From Scytalidium lignicola (lineage: Eukaryota; Ascomycota; Leotiomycetes): a DNA stretch of 64,000 bases. Positions within the stretch are counted from its first letter, which is position 1. Each line of letters starts with the position of its first letter. This document shows positions 20,650-32,203 of the stretch, in pieces. The notes below the pieces were generated by a model, which saw only the letters and a list, made by a program, of their open reading frames with translations, did no database searches and was not told the origin of the DNA. The stretch is taken from contig NCSJ02000086.1 of NCBI GenBank assembly GCA_002812745.2, positions 78,340-142,339 of the forward strand. Reading direction: 5' to 3'. The translations under genes were made by a program, and so were the position numbers.

Positions 20650-22462
20650 CTACTCAATCAAAAAGTTGTCTGCAACAGACTTAACCTCCTTTGAGAAAGT
20701 TACTGCCTCGTTCATTTCAATAAGTGAAACATTGGTAACCTGCATTTGTAAGTTAGTATAAATATAACTATAGCATTTCAGAAAACTTACATCGACATCA
20801 ATATATGGCTGAGTCTTAGCGAATCTAACTTGCATGGGAAAGAACTCATTCTCATCATCCACCTGAGCCTCAAATTCGAACGATCCAGTGGCATTGTCGT
20901 TGTCAATCAATCCTATGGTCCACTCTAAGCTATCCCCAGATACCTCGTAAGTTGCATCGAAGCTTGAGACGGCTGGTTCGCTAGTGCTATAAGGTATGGT
21001 GACGGCGACATCCTTCAAGTTATCTCCTCCGGTGAGTTCGTATTCTACGGTGATATTGTAGGTACTATCAGATCCCTTGTTCACCCATACGGTGAAAGTG
21101 ATTGGCAAAGCACTGGTATCATCAGTTTTGGGAGTAGCTCTCCATCGTAAAACTCCAACAGAGTTGTTTACGGGGAAGCCCTTCGCTGCATTACTCATCT
21201 GGATAGCCTTGGTGCTGTTAAACAGTCCTCGGTCCACATTTGGATGTGTTCTGAATTGAACCCCAGGAGTTGCATTGGCAACCAGATCAAGCTTGACTTT
21301 TGTTAGTGCTGGATCTGATATTCTTAGTTGTAAGTCGCCCTTGATCTCGAGTGAGTTTAAGGAGCCTTCTCTTGATAATTTTGCGCTTATTGTTTCAGCA
21401 ATGGTGACGTGAATGGCATCACGGTCCAGTGATGTAGAGACGCGCGAGGGTTGAGCATGCTGCTCTGCCACAGGGGATGGATTGGTTGGTACTAATGGAG
21501 ATTCTTCCACTTCCACACCCATCTCGCCCCTTACACGCTCGAACATATCTGTGGTTTTGGATTTCTTGCCTAGCTGCATTCCTTTGCCTTTAGGCGCGCT
21601 TGCCCTGGGGATGTGTTAAAACAATTCATGGTAGTCGGGAGTGATCTAAAGATGACTTACTTAAATGCTTTTTGTTTTTCTGCCTCATAGGAATCGTAGG
21701 TATCTGTAGTGGCGGAACGTGCTGGGGGCGTATATGTAGGATATACAGGGGTTCGTGGCACTGGAGGTCTCCCACCTCGGGATGCTTCTTTCCGTTGCAT
21801 TTCGAGTTGTTTTGCTTTGCGTTTGCGTTCCTCAGTAGCCTCCAGCTCTTTGTTCTATAATTTGTTAGCAAGGTAGACAATCTCATCAATATTGGACATA
21901 CTCTAGATATTATCTCCTGTATTCTTTCTTCGTGACTCTCCATTTCCAAAAATGTCTTAATTTGGCTTAGGGTCAAGTTCTCACGATAACCAAGCGTAAC
22001 TAGCTCATCAAAAGCACTGAGAAGCTCGTATGCATTCTTTAAGATCTCTCTCTCGTCAAGAGTTTTGCAGGTACTTGTGACAACTTGCGAAAAGAGGTGT
22101 AGCGAATCGATATCTTGCAGGATATTGGATTGTCGGTTTGTGATCAGAACCATATACAGTTCATCTAGCGGCTGATATACAAAGCGGACATTATCTTGTT
22201 CGACGGTAGTATGCTGAGTACCAGTATCCGCGAGTTTCGGAAACGAGGCAAGGAGACCCTCAATTCTCGACCGTTGCATCTCCCTGAAATTGTATAAGTG
22301 ACATTGTTGCGACAATTATAGAGTAATGTAGGCAGGACGGCACCTGAACTGTCTACTCAATACAGCCTTCCCGCCCCTGGTGCAGATCGAAGCTGCGAGG
22401 ACAACCTGAATAGACTTGTTAGTTTGTCTGTTTCCAAGGAGAGTCTCAAATTGGCGCACCAT
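20650..22462 (-). CDS. RET2: Coatomer subunit delta (delta-COP), 514 aa, 6 exons
   Basis: Exons on the minus strand: 22462-22460 (ATG only), 22405-22344, 22283-21902, 21854-21661, 21604-20791, 20739-20650, total 1545 nt in frame. The N-terminus MVVLAASICTRGGKAVLSRQ is the standard delta-COP start. A longin domain follows (DNVRFVYQPLDELYMVLIT, then FELLSAFDE-like helices), a charged linker (NKELEATEERKRKAKQLEMQ), and a C-terminal mu-homology domain (VGVLRWRATPKTDDTSALP, GSFEFEAQVDDENEFFP). Delta-COP is part of the F-subcomplex of COPI coats for Golgi-to-ER retrieval. The first intron (22459-22406, 54 nt, good ACTAAC branch point) is itself open in frame, so retention would add 18 residues after Met1. 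The spliced form is preferred because it matches the family. Confidence 0.95.
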
Positions 22463-23108
22463 TTTTGCAGGGCGATGTTTGTTCTCCTAGGCGTCACGGT
22501 GGGAAAGAATAGCGTTCAAATTCAACGAACTGTCCTCCACTGATTAGATACCTTAATGTGGGATTCCAAATGTTGCTGGCCAGGTTCAAGGTGTCCAATA
22601 GCAATCACGTGAAACTAGGTAAGGGTTGCTTCCGCCTGCGCTAAGTGATGCACGGCCTCTATTGCAAGTTGGGTCGTGTACTACATGTAATAGTAGTCGA
22701 TAGTTAAATGAGGCTGTCATCAGTTTTTCATCCACTTACTGGTTTCTATTCGACCTTTTCACTATTTACTTTCTTAGGACAGATTAGCAATGTCCTAGTT
22801 GTTGGTCGACGCGTTACTCTTCTGACAAATTTTGTTGCCTTACTCCAACTTCTGCTGCTGTATCCCGAACTCCAGGGGAAATAATATCGCGCTCGGTCTA
22901 CAGAGCTCACCTTTACTAATAACCAGTCACTTGGAGGTCCTTTTTCTAACTCTTTATTCATTTATTTTTCTAAAAATAAAGTTATCAAATCTGGTGTTCC
23001 TTTGGCAGTGATCTAATATTTCGAATCCATTCGAGAGACGACAGGGACGCTCCTATAGTTTTCGAACGACTCTCTATTACGACATATCTAGGACCTGGTC
23101 TAGTCATC
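22463..23108. promoter_or_regulatory. Divergent promoter region between delta-COP and the acidic-protein gene
   Basis: 646 bp separating two divergent start codons. It contains TCACGTGA near 22605 and GTCGACGCGTT at 22805-22815, an exact reverse-complement match to a site upstream of APC4. No gene is seen inside. Confidence 0.5.
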
Positions 23109-25833
23109 ATGGTTGACGACGATATGGAGATATCGTCAGAGCATGGTCGCAATGCTGGCGACGAGGATATTGACATTGATATTGATTTCACTACGGGACA
23201 AACAGATGAAGATTATATTTTGGAGGATGTTGAGCCCCATGGAGATTTTGAGGATGGATTACAGCACAATACTCTCCTAGATGCCAATACGGACGATTTG
23301 ATGATTGACGAAGACGACAATTCATACATTATGGATGACGCCGATGTTGATCCAGATGGTGGCCAGATGGAATCTGAGACTGTCGAAATGCCTTATGCGG
23401 CAGAAGACGCGGCCATTAATCCCTTCCCTGATATGGATCCAGAGGCCCTATTAGAGCATCCTGCAGATAACTCGGTACAGGGCCCAGAGATCTTGTGGGA
23501 ACAAACGCAGCAAGCTGAGGGTTTACTTGCCGTAGTCGAGGCAGAAACAGGAACGGGAGATTTGAACCGTGAATTTGATCAGAATGAAGATAACGTACAA
23601 GGTGCCTCGCCGAAAGAGATCACAAATAATGCAGAAGATACAACAGAAACACACCAATCACAAGAGTCTATTAACGTTAACCTCTCCAATGAGGCTGACA
23701 ACGGAAGACCACCAAACCTTACGGAAGCAGTTGTTGAAGTTCACTCTCCTACAAATAATGAGGAAGATGGCAGTCATCCTCAATCAATACAAGGGGAAGT
23801 GTTTACAGAAGAAGGCGATAATGGAGAAAATAACAATCAAGTTGAAGTTGGTAAAGAGGTTTCGCCAGTTCCTAATATCAGGGTAGTATATCAGGCTACG
23901 GAATACGCACTATTCTCTACGCTGGATAACGATGATCCAGATTCCTACTTTCTCTCAGACGTGTTGATAATGCAAAAGCCTCTTTCTACTTTCTTCTCCT
24001 CTATCCGAGAGATTATTCAAGAAGATTTATCTGACGAGGACGAACTATGTCTTGCAGTGGAAATTCTAGGTCTTGAAACTGATGAGGTAACCACTGCAAA
24101 CTCATTATTTAATATTCACACTAACCTTTCCCAGAGATCAGCATCATTACTCGAAGATGTGACATTAGGACAAATAGTTGATTTATATCAAAAACTTTTG
24201 CAAAATGACGGCGTTGGAGCAGATCATCCTTTAAGTATAATGCTTGGCATCAGGCCAAATTTCGTCACCAGACTTGGGAATCTAGCCGCAAAGGCTGCAG
24301 AGGGTCATGGTTTGTCTGAAGTTATAACCTGGCACGATGAAAGTGAGAGTGCTGAGGATACAACGGAATTTGCTCAGAATGGGAGCGTTAAGGAACTAGA
24401 GGGTGAGAGTTATCAACAGGAGGGAGGCAATGGAGCTTCACATGGTGAAGTAGATGTTAGAAATGCGACTGATGCAACTGATGCTTCCGAAAAGGATAAA
24501 GGTTCTAATGGAACACAAGGGCCAACTAAAACGACGATTGGCCATGAAACTGAGGATGAGAATCATGCCCTAGATACCTCTATTGCTAAGGTAGGGGTGA
24601 CTGAAGAACGCCCACGCCATTCTGACGCAGAAACTTTGGTTGCTGTCAGTGATGAAAATGAAGAGGATGAACTGTTGGAGTACGAGAATGAGGATGCTCA
24701 CCAAGTGAATAAAAAGGATGGATCCTTTCTGCATGAGACTGAAGTTGGTCGGGATACAGCGCAAAGTGGTACGTCAGCATACAACCTTCCATCTTGTTAT
24801 TGACCTAACACATCACAGAACACGCTAGCGCTAACGAAGAGTCTCGCCGCAAATCAGTATCTCCTAATGCGGAAGACGTCTCTGAGCAAGCACAGCACCA
24901 CAAAGACAATAATGTGCAGTCCAATGAATTGGTGGCTGGGTTGGAACAGGAAGATGGTGATGAACAGCATATTAAAAAGTCACCTGAATCAGAATCCAAA
25001 GATAACCAATACGGCGAAAACGAATCCGTCGCCCCCGAAGATGACCAAAATCATTATCTAGAAGAAGTCGGTGAGGACTTCGGGGCTGATGAACTAGATT
25101 ATGAGCATGAAAGCGCAGCTCTTGATGCACATATACATACCTCGAATGAATTAGTGCAGCAAATCTCGGCCGCTACCGATACAGACTCCCATAGTGCTTT
25201 TGAAGACGATGGTGATCTAAATATTGAGCATGATGAAGTTGGTGGACAAGAGGAACGTGCATACGATGAAACTGGCGAGGAAGAAAACGAATACGATGAA
25301 GCTAGTGAGGAAGACGAAATAAAATATGAGGACTCGGCAATCCAAAATCAACAGGAAGAAGTTGCAGCTCAAGAGAATGGCTCTCCAGTTGCAAGTCCTG
25401 TGGGAAATAATCTCTCGGCAAATAACTTTACATTCACTGACCCAGCAGAGTCAGAGAGTGCCACTATGAGCGCAAATACCCTGGAAGCCGATGAGATTGA
25501 TATAGGCGAGGAACAGGGCGATACTGAAAATGGAAATTCCTACGACGCTAATGATACGAATGAGCCTGTTCTCACCGAACAACAAGACGAGATCAACTAT
25601 GATGATGATGATGAAGATGAGGATGAGGATGGTATGGATCTTACGGAACGTCAAAAGACCCCAATATTAGAGACTGCTCCAGAACCAAAAGCTAGCTCAG
25701 GAAAGAGACCACGAGCAGATGCAGATTTAGAAGATATCGTTGATAACGACGGTCAAGGTTCGTAATGTTTACCTATTAAACAGATTTTCGGCTTACTAAC
25801 ATTTGTATAGAAAGTAAACGACCTCGTTCATGA
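23109..25833 (+). CDS. Very acidic protein of unknown function, 873 aa, 3 exons
   Basis: Exons 23109-24768, 24819-25757 and 25811-25833, total 2622 nt in frame. The last exon supplies only ESKRPRS. Most of the protein is low-complexity Asp/Glu/Asn-rich sequence. Residues about 258-411 form a clearly different, probably folded helical core starting RVVYQATEYALFSTLDND, with many hydrophobic positions (LGQIVDLYQKLLQNDG, LSIMLGIRPNFVTRLGNL). I recall uncharacterised Pezizomycotina proteins with such a core but no named family. Two basic KRPR motifs at the very C-terminus (SSGKRPRADAD and ESKRPRS) suggest nuclear import. That layout, acidic wings plus a folded core, resembles histone chaperones or chromatin factors, but this is inference only. 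An ACGCGT-containing element lies 294 bp upstream. Confidence 0.88.
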
Positions 25834-27298
25834 ACTACATTCGACCTCAAGGAAGCTCTAAGACATACCCAACACGTCTACTACCTGGCTGTCATGGTCA
25901 GCTAAGCATGTATGACGGACGACACTTAAGCTTCTTTGACACCATTTACCCACCTCACATTTTCATCCCATTAGCGGATAACGACAGCACAGCACAGCAT
26001 CGATGAACTTCCCCCCGTAACCCAAACTAACAAAATTTTCTACTACTTATAGGTCTGAAAAGCAATGCAACAGTAAGTTCTATAGGTATGATCCCATCAG
26101 CTCACGTGTTTCTCCCCAACTCTTTTCATGTTACATTTCCTCTACCTTGAGTTTTTCAGATAATGCGCCTTTACACCTCGAGATGTAGCATTGAGACAGG
26201 ATAGGCGATTTCTACTTATTATGTCGGGATCGGATTAGGGAAAAGTTTGATACTCATTTGCGAATGGAGAGGCGTATATCATATCATCATGTAACCAGTA
26301 TTTTTCAGCAGTATACCCCCCGGAGAAGAAATCAGCAATAGGATTGCAGATGCTTCTCATTTGATTTTACCTGGTGGAGGGTGTTGTCTAGATGCCACGG
26401 GGGCATTGAGACTTGTAGGACTAATTAGGACAATCAACAAATTGGTTGGCATAATAAGCAATGTGAATCTGTACCGAAATGACTGTCGTACTCCGTCCGT
26501 AGGTTACCATGTTACTTGTTATTCCCCCGTCCACTCTGCCGAGGCGCCTTATCATCACCGGGATAGCATAGAAATCCCGTCGGTGGTTCGTGGCCCATGC
26601 ACGCCATTCTATATTAGTTACGGTATCACGGTATGACGCCCCAGAATTCGAGGCCAGGCCGGTATCGATTACTTGCAACAACGCGTGTATTAAAGGGGAG
26701 CTCAACCTTCAGATTTGCCCCACTGGGCTACGCGGCCCCTCTCTGGACGATAAAAAAGCTTGCTGGGCTCGCTGGGCTGTGCTTCGCCTCAGGGGTAATT
26801 TAACGAAAAAGTGATCGACAAGCCCGAAATAGCAGCCGGCTAAACTAGGCCATCATTTTGGACCGGACTGCTTAAACACAAACGTTGCATAAATCATCTA
26901 AGAGAGCCTCACCTTCAAACACAACACTTGAGAGATCAATTCGTGGCCTCATCGGTGGCTTCCATTACTGTGCGCTCGTCCCTCTTTACGATCTGCGACG
27001 GTCCATGACCGTATTCCTTGGCTACGACCTCGCCAACTGTTGATTCCATTTTTGTACACGTTCGTACAGCTCATGATTATCGTCACCATTCAACTTCCAC
27101 ACTCGTTTGGTTCTAGAACCTCTCTGTCGCGATACAAACGATAACGATTCCGGGGCCTTAATTCTTCGATAGATTTGCGCCGGTTTAGTGACCTAGCGGT
27201 ATTGGTTGAGGCAGGATCTTCCAATCGAGCGTAAGCTCAAACGCTCGGCAGAATATATATTATACAAGGAAGGACGATCGGTCCACAGTGCTGGAGCG
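25834..27298. other. Intergenic spacer, 1.5 kb
   Basis: 3' flank of the acidic-protein gene and promoter of the NIPA gene. GGCTCGCTGGGCT-type tandem words occur at about 26757-26780. No supported gene. A tRNA-like A-box near 26720 was considered and rejected. Confidence 0.5.
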
Positions 27299-28933
27299 AT
27301 GGTTGAAGACAAGTATGTTATACCTGGTGACCTCTTCATGAATGCGCAGGCATTTTTTTGCAACTATTTTAGGGTGGTAATTGCTGATACTGGAAACAGA
27401 TATATTGGCCTGGCTTTGGCCATCATGTCTACAATGGCAATAGGTAGGTCTATTTCATGATGTGTCTAGTCAACCAAGGAAGAGAGACGATATACTAACT
27501 TGCACATACAGGAACGAGTTTTGTTATAACGAAAAAGGTATAATGCGCGTCCTGCTCCAACGCTGCAACCATCTCATTCCGTACAGGCCAAAGTGGCATT
27601 ACTTGCGATCAGATACTGATCTATCATTATATAGGGTCTTATGGATGCAGAAGAGAGACATGGTTTTGAAGGTGATGGATTCACATATCTCAAAAGCCCG
27701 ATATGGTGGGGTGGCATAGTAGCTTGTATGTGCTGCCATTGGATTTTCTGTCAAAGGGTTTTTGCTTACTCTATCTAGTGGTTATTGGAGAAATTGCCAA
27801 CTTTGCAGCATATGCATTCGCCCCTGCCATTCTAGTCACACCGTTAGGAGCCTTGAGTGTCTTAATAGGCGCCGTACTGGGCTCGTATTTCTTGAAGGAA
27901 GAGCTGGGAACGTTAGGGAAGCTTGGATGCGCCATTTGCCTCATAGGTTCCGTTATCATAGTTCTCCATGCGCCACCAGACAAAGAAATCCAGACGATCG
28001 ATGAAATTCTCCACTATGCAATCCAGCCTGGTATGTTTTTTCCTATCCACTTGTATATCTATAGTGGCTGACGATGATAAGGATTTTTATTATTTTGTTT
28101 AATTGTGGCAGCATTTGCTATCATCATGATTTATAAAATTTCTCCATTGTATGGCAAGAAAAACCCCCTTGTCTACTTGTCGATTTGTTCGACTGTTGGG
28201 TCTGTCTCAGTTATGTCGGTCAAAGCGTTCGGAATTGCTGTGAAGTTGACTTTGAGTGGCCACAACCAATTTACTCATCCCTCGACATATGTGTTTGTGA
28301 TATTGACCGGGGTATGCATTTTGACACAAATGAATTATTTCAACAAAGCGCTTAGTCAATTCCCGACGTCAATGTAAGTTGATTGTCTATACTCACTCTT
28401 CACATTTCTAATATCATGACAGAGTTAATCCATTATACTATGTTACTTTCACCACCGCAACACTATGCGCATCATTTATCCTCTATGGCGGTTTTAATAC
28501 CGTAGATGCTGTCAACACATTGTCACTTCTAAGTGGCTTTTTAGTGATATTCACAGGGGTATATCTCCTAAACCTATCACGTGGGGATCCGGAAGGTCGC
28601 AGAATGATTAATGCCACCGCCCACGATGGTATTGCAACTGATATTATATCAAGCATACAAACTCGAAGAAGCATGCAGTCTAGAAGAAGCACTGATCCCC
28701 ATAGATTAAGCGTTGGGAGCAATGGTTATGGAAGGGGTGGAGACCGAGAGGGTTTGATGAATGGATACGATGAAGAGGAGAGCGCTGGGTTTGGTCTAAC
28801 CGATCTGGCCGAAGATAGCGATGAAGACAACCCACCTCGGCATGTGAATGGGAATGGCAAGCCCAATGGCATCAAGCGGAGCTTTACCGACCCCGCTCAA
28901 AATGATCGGCCAAATAGGCCATTCCAGAGGTAA
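27299..28933 (+). CDS. NIPA-type magnesium transporter, 399 aa, 7 exons
   Basis: Exons 27299-27312, 27400-27443, 27512-27537, 27635-27725, 27779-28030, 28112-28373, 28423-28933, total 1200 nt in frame. Three of the first exons are only 14, 44 and 26 nt. The protein starts MVEDKYIGLALAIMSTMAIG and has about nine membrane helices typical of the NIPA family (Mg_trans_NIPA, formerly DUF803). These include GGIVALVIGEIANFAAYAFA, TPLGALSVLIGAVLGSYFL, CLIGSVIIVLHAPP and the final SLLSGFLVIFTGVYLLNLSR. Animal relatives transport Mg2+ across plasma and endosomal membranes; fungal function is inferred from family. The C-terminal 110 residues are a polar cytoplasmic tail rich in Ser, Arg, Asn and Gly, with a predicted phosphorylation-type RRSMQSRRSTD repeat. 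Confidence 0.94.
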
Positions 28934-29368
28934 TTCTTCAGGGTCTGTGTCTGGGCAGAGGGTTGAACTTTTCATTAATATCATGGTCATCGGCTTCAAA
29001 TTTGGAGGGAGTAAAGGTATATGTTTCTTGCAGCCTCGCCTGCAGACTTCTATATACACGGCAATACGACATATGGGCGTTTGGGTAATTCTATATGATA
29101 AGAGGGAGGGGTCTTGATATCATGTACGATATATGAGATGTAAACTTAGGCGCATCTGCATGGCATTGGTGGTCGTTTTATAGGTCATTGGGTCCGGTAA
29201 CATATCACATGCGTCCAAACTGCTTTCAACGTTTTTATTCCAATTGTGAAAGCCGTGAATTTATTTATTTATGGCTAATGATTACAAGCCCAGAGCATAA
29301 ACCCGTAAAAGCTCGCATGCAAATGATCCGACACGCGCCACACCCAACCTCGTCCAATTTCATACTTT
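28934..29368. other. Convergent spacer between NIPA and RPS3
   Basis: 435 bp with two 3' UTRs. No gene seen. Confidence 0.6.
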
Positions 29369-30220
29369 CTATTGCTCCTCCGCTGGCTGCTCCTCTCCTT
29401 GTTGCTCCTGTACACGTGCAGCCTCGGCAGCTTGTTGTGCAGCCAAAGCCTTCGCACCGTAATCCTGGCTCATAGGTTGAACCACAGTCTGCTCCTCCTT
29501 TGGCTCAATGACAGTGACGGAGTCGGGCAGCGACTTTTGAGGTCCTGACTTTCCTTCGGGATCTGAGCCACGCATGATCTTAACCTTAATACCGAGAACA
29601 CCCTGTCGGAGGAGAACGTGACGAGTAGCGGAGTCAATGAAGTCCTTAGCTGGCTGACCAGAGTGGATCATGAAACCATCAGTGAACTTCATGCTCTTCG
29701 CACGAGCAGCACGGAGCTTTCCTGAGACAACAACCTCACAACCCTTTGCACCACTCTCCATAATGAATCGGAGGACACCATAGCATGCTCTTCGGACAGC
29801 GAGACCGTTGAGGAGCTTGTATCGCAGCGACTCACATTGGGCAACTGCAGAGAGACCACGGTTTTGAACCTTGGCGGCGTAGAGGGAGACGGAGTTTTCT
29901 GGGAATTTAAATCGCTTTTGAATGAGGGAGGTGAGTTCACGGATGCGGCGTCCTTGCTCTCCGAGAACTTCTTGGGTGTGGGTTGCCCGAATGATAATGT
30001 CGGTGACGGTGGGAGTAACTCGAACTTCGACACCAGAGTATCCCTCTTCGGCCAATTCACGCTGGAAGAACTCGTTCAACTCAGCGTAGAAGACACCATC
30101 AGCGACGAACTTTCTCCGCTTTGAGCTGTGGTGGAAAGTTAGCATTATCGATACTGATAGATATAACTTGCGCATTTCTGTGAATTCTTACATAGCGGCA
30201 CCTGGTACTGCGGAAGCCAT
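29369..30220 (-). CDS. RPS3: 40S ribosomal protein S3 (uS3), 261 aa, 2 exons
   Basis: Exons on the minus strand: 30220-30192 and 30125-29369, total 786 nt in frame. After a short [20 protein letters not shown] start comes the KH domain ([34 protein letters not shown]). The S3 C-terminal domain follows ([50 protein letters not shown]). A low-complexity Ala/Gln/Glu tail is common in filamentous fungi. uS3 lines the mRNA entry tunnel of the small subunit. The gene is divergent from RPL17 with only 332 bp between start codons. Confidence 0.98.
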
Positions 30221-30552
30221 GGTTGCGGAATATGTGATCTGAGATTGAACCTGTTGATTAGGTTCAATGTACTTCTCGTCTCGTCGCTGGTCGCAAGTCG
30301 CTGGTCGTTGGAGAGGTCGACTTCGATATCGCGATTAGAATTTGGGAAGGGTATTTTGTGGGCTTGCCCTCATCCCACCCAAGCGAAAAAGTTCTGCACG
30401 CCTGAATTATCAGGAATTAATGAACCGGTTTTGTGGCCCACGTGACCCACTGTGAAGCGAAAAGTTTAGGGCAAAATCACATTTCACCAAACACCTCGAA
30501 AAGAAAGACGACAATCAACGAAGTAACGATACCATCGCCCACAACCACAACG
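30221..30552. promoter_or_regulatory. Bidirectional RPS3/RPL17 promoter
   Basis: 332 bp between two divergent ribosomal-protein start codons. It contains CACGTG at 30439-30444 and GTTTAGGGC at 30464-30472, about 80 bp before the RPL17 ATG. It also holds a perfect 9-bp inverted repeat ATTGAACCT (30244-30252) / AGGTTCAAT (30260-30268) close to the RPS3 start. The first two motifs recur in the RPL12 promoter. Cbf1 and Tbf1 are the obvious candidate binders from yeast work; that is inference. Confidence 0.6.
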
Positions 30553-31423
30553 ATGGTAAGGCATTCCAGCTCTCTCAATCTAATCGCATTGGCATTCCCT
30601 CATATATCTTCCGAGTCCAGCTTCCTGCGCTTCTAATAGAGCAGGGGGCTTCCCATATCAGCTTCCCCCAGCTTTGACGACGATCTTTTAAATGATGCGT
30701 ATCTCGCAATATGGGGCTAATTGAATAAATTCTAGGTTCGATACGCAGCAACAGAGATTCACCCGACCAAGTCGGCTCGCGCTCGCGGTGCCTACCTCCG
30801 AGTCTCCTTCAAGAACACCCGCGAGACGGCCCAGGCCATAAATGGATGGAAGTTGGAGCGTGCTGTTAAGTTTCTGGAGAATGTGAAAGAACACAAGGAG
30901 GCTGTCGCCATGAGACGGTATGCCGGAGGAACTGGACGTGCTGCACAGGGTACAGTGTTTTTCCGTCCCTTAAGAATGTATTTTTGGTGGACATAGTGTC
31001 TGATTAGGGGGTTTTTTTGTTACAGGAAAGCAGTTCGGTGTCACTCGTGCCCGATGGCCAGTCAAGTCCGCTGAGTTCCTTCTCGGTCTCCTCAAGAACG
31101 CAGAGGCAAACGCAGACACTAAGGGTCTGGATACCGGCAACCTTGTTGTCAAGCACATCCAAGTCAACCAAGCACCAAAGCAACGCCGACGAACATACCG
31201 TGCTCACGGTCGTGTAAGTTCTATTGGGGAATTGGAGTTGTCAATTGTGTCTAATAGCGTGTAGATCAACCCATACATGTCAAACCCCTGCCACATCGAA
31301 TTAATCCTGACCGAAGGTGAGGAAGTTGTCCAAAAGTCGGAAGCTGTTATTGGTCGTGAGGATATCCGATTGAATTCGAGACAACGTGGTGCTCGTGTAC
31401 GCCGCGCTATTACTGCTGCATAG
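30553..31423 (+). CDS. RPL17: 60S ribosomal protein L17 (uL22), 187 aa, 4 exons
   Basis: Exons 30553-30555 (ATG only), 30736-30949, 31026-31213, 31265-31423, total 564 nt in frame. The 180-nt first intron separates the ATG codon from the GTT of [18 protein letters not shown], the universal L17 N-terminus. Later hallmarks are [57 protein letters not shown] and the terminal [14 protein letters not shown]. uL22 lines the peptide exit tunnel. An ATG-only first exon is found elsewhere in this window (delta-COP). Confidence 0.98.
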
Positions 31424-32203
31424 ATGGTTTCTTAATGGCTGGGCATTTGAATGGGAGTAGTTCGGGCAATGAGGATCTTCGGGGATGGCTTTCCGGGTTG
31501 ATGGCTTGTACTTCAGTAGCGTATTCCTGGTCGCTCCCAAAGAAAATGATTCCAAATTTTTTCAAAGTCTTCTACAGTTTTTAACTATGCTATGAGAAAC
31601 GATATGATTGACAAGGTGTTGGCCTTTCTTATATGAACGTCGTGAATGAATCAGTTGCGGTCCATTAGCTAGTCTCGCGGTCACTCCCGAGAACTCTTAG
31701 CTCATACGAATCCATCTACCCCCCAAATTTTGCTAAATTCCGTCATTACTAAAGTAGAAATGTTCACAATAAGCAAACAGTTGTATATGATACAAAGAGT
31801 AGCTATGCTTTCATTTATCCATGAGGCTATTCTTACAATGTATGATCATCAACTTCATGACTTGGTATCGTAGCCCAAACCTTAAACGCCCCAAACCTTT
31901 TTTGATCCGTTTTCATACCAAGCTGTTGAGGCACACCATCTAGACTTCCATTGACCCATGCTTATTATATGCCGTAAACCCAACCCCATGCAGAAGCGTC
32001 ATGAACAGAAACCAAATGTTGTACAAAAAGAGCGGTCAAGGTCATGGGGGTGGTCCCCCACATCTAAACCCAATGAAAGTCGCAAGGCTTCTAAAAAGAT
32101 AAGGAATCCATCTCCTAAGACAATACTTGTCATAATGTGGAGAGAGAACCAAAAGTATGCGAGAATCGTATCTGAAAAATACCCGTATACTTAGGACTGC
32201 AGC
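31424..32203. other. Convergent intergenic spacer
   Basis: 780 bp between the ends of RPL17 and the F-box gene. Only short frames without protein features. No gene seen. Confidence 0.55.

Noticed and set aside
26690..26745. tRNA-like element on the minus strand: TAGCCCAGTGGGG fits the A-box pattern and flanking AGAGGGG/CCCCTTT could pair
   Set aside because: Only about 51 nt between the stems and the B-box position (GGTTGAGCTCC) departs from GGTTCRANNCC at three bases; too short and degenerate for a tRNA, at best a SINE scrap.
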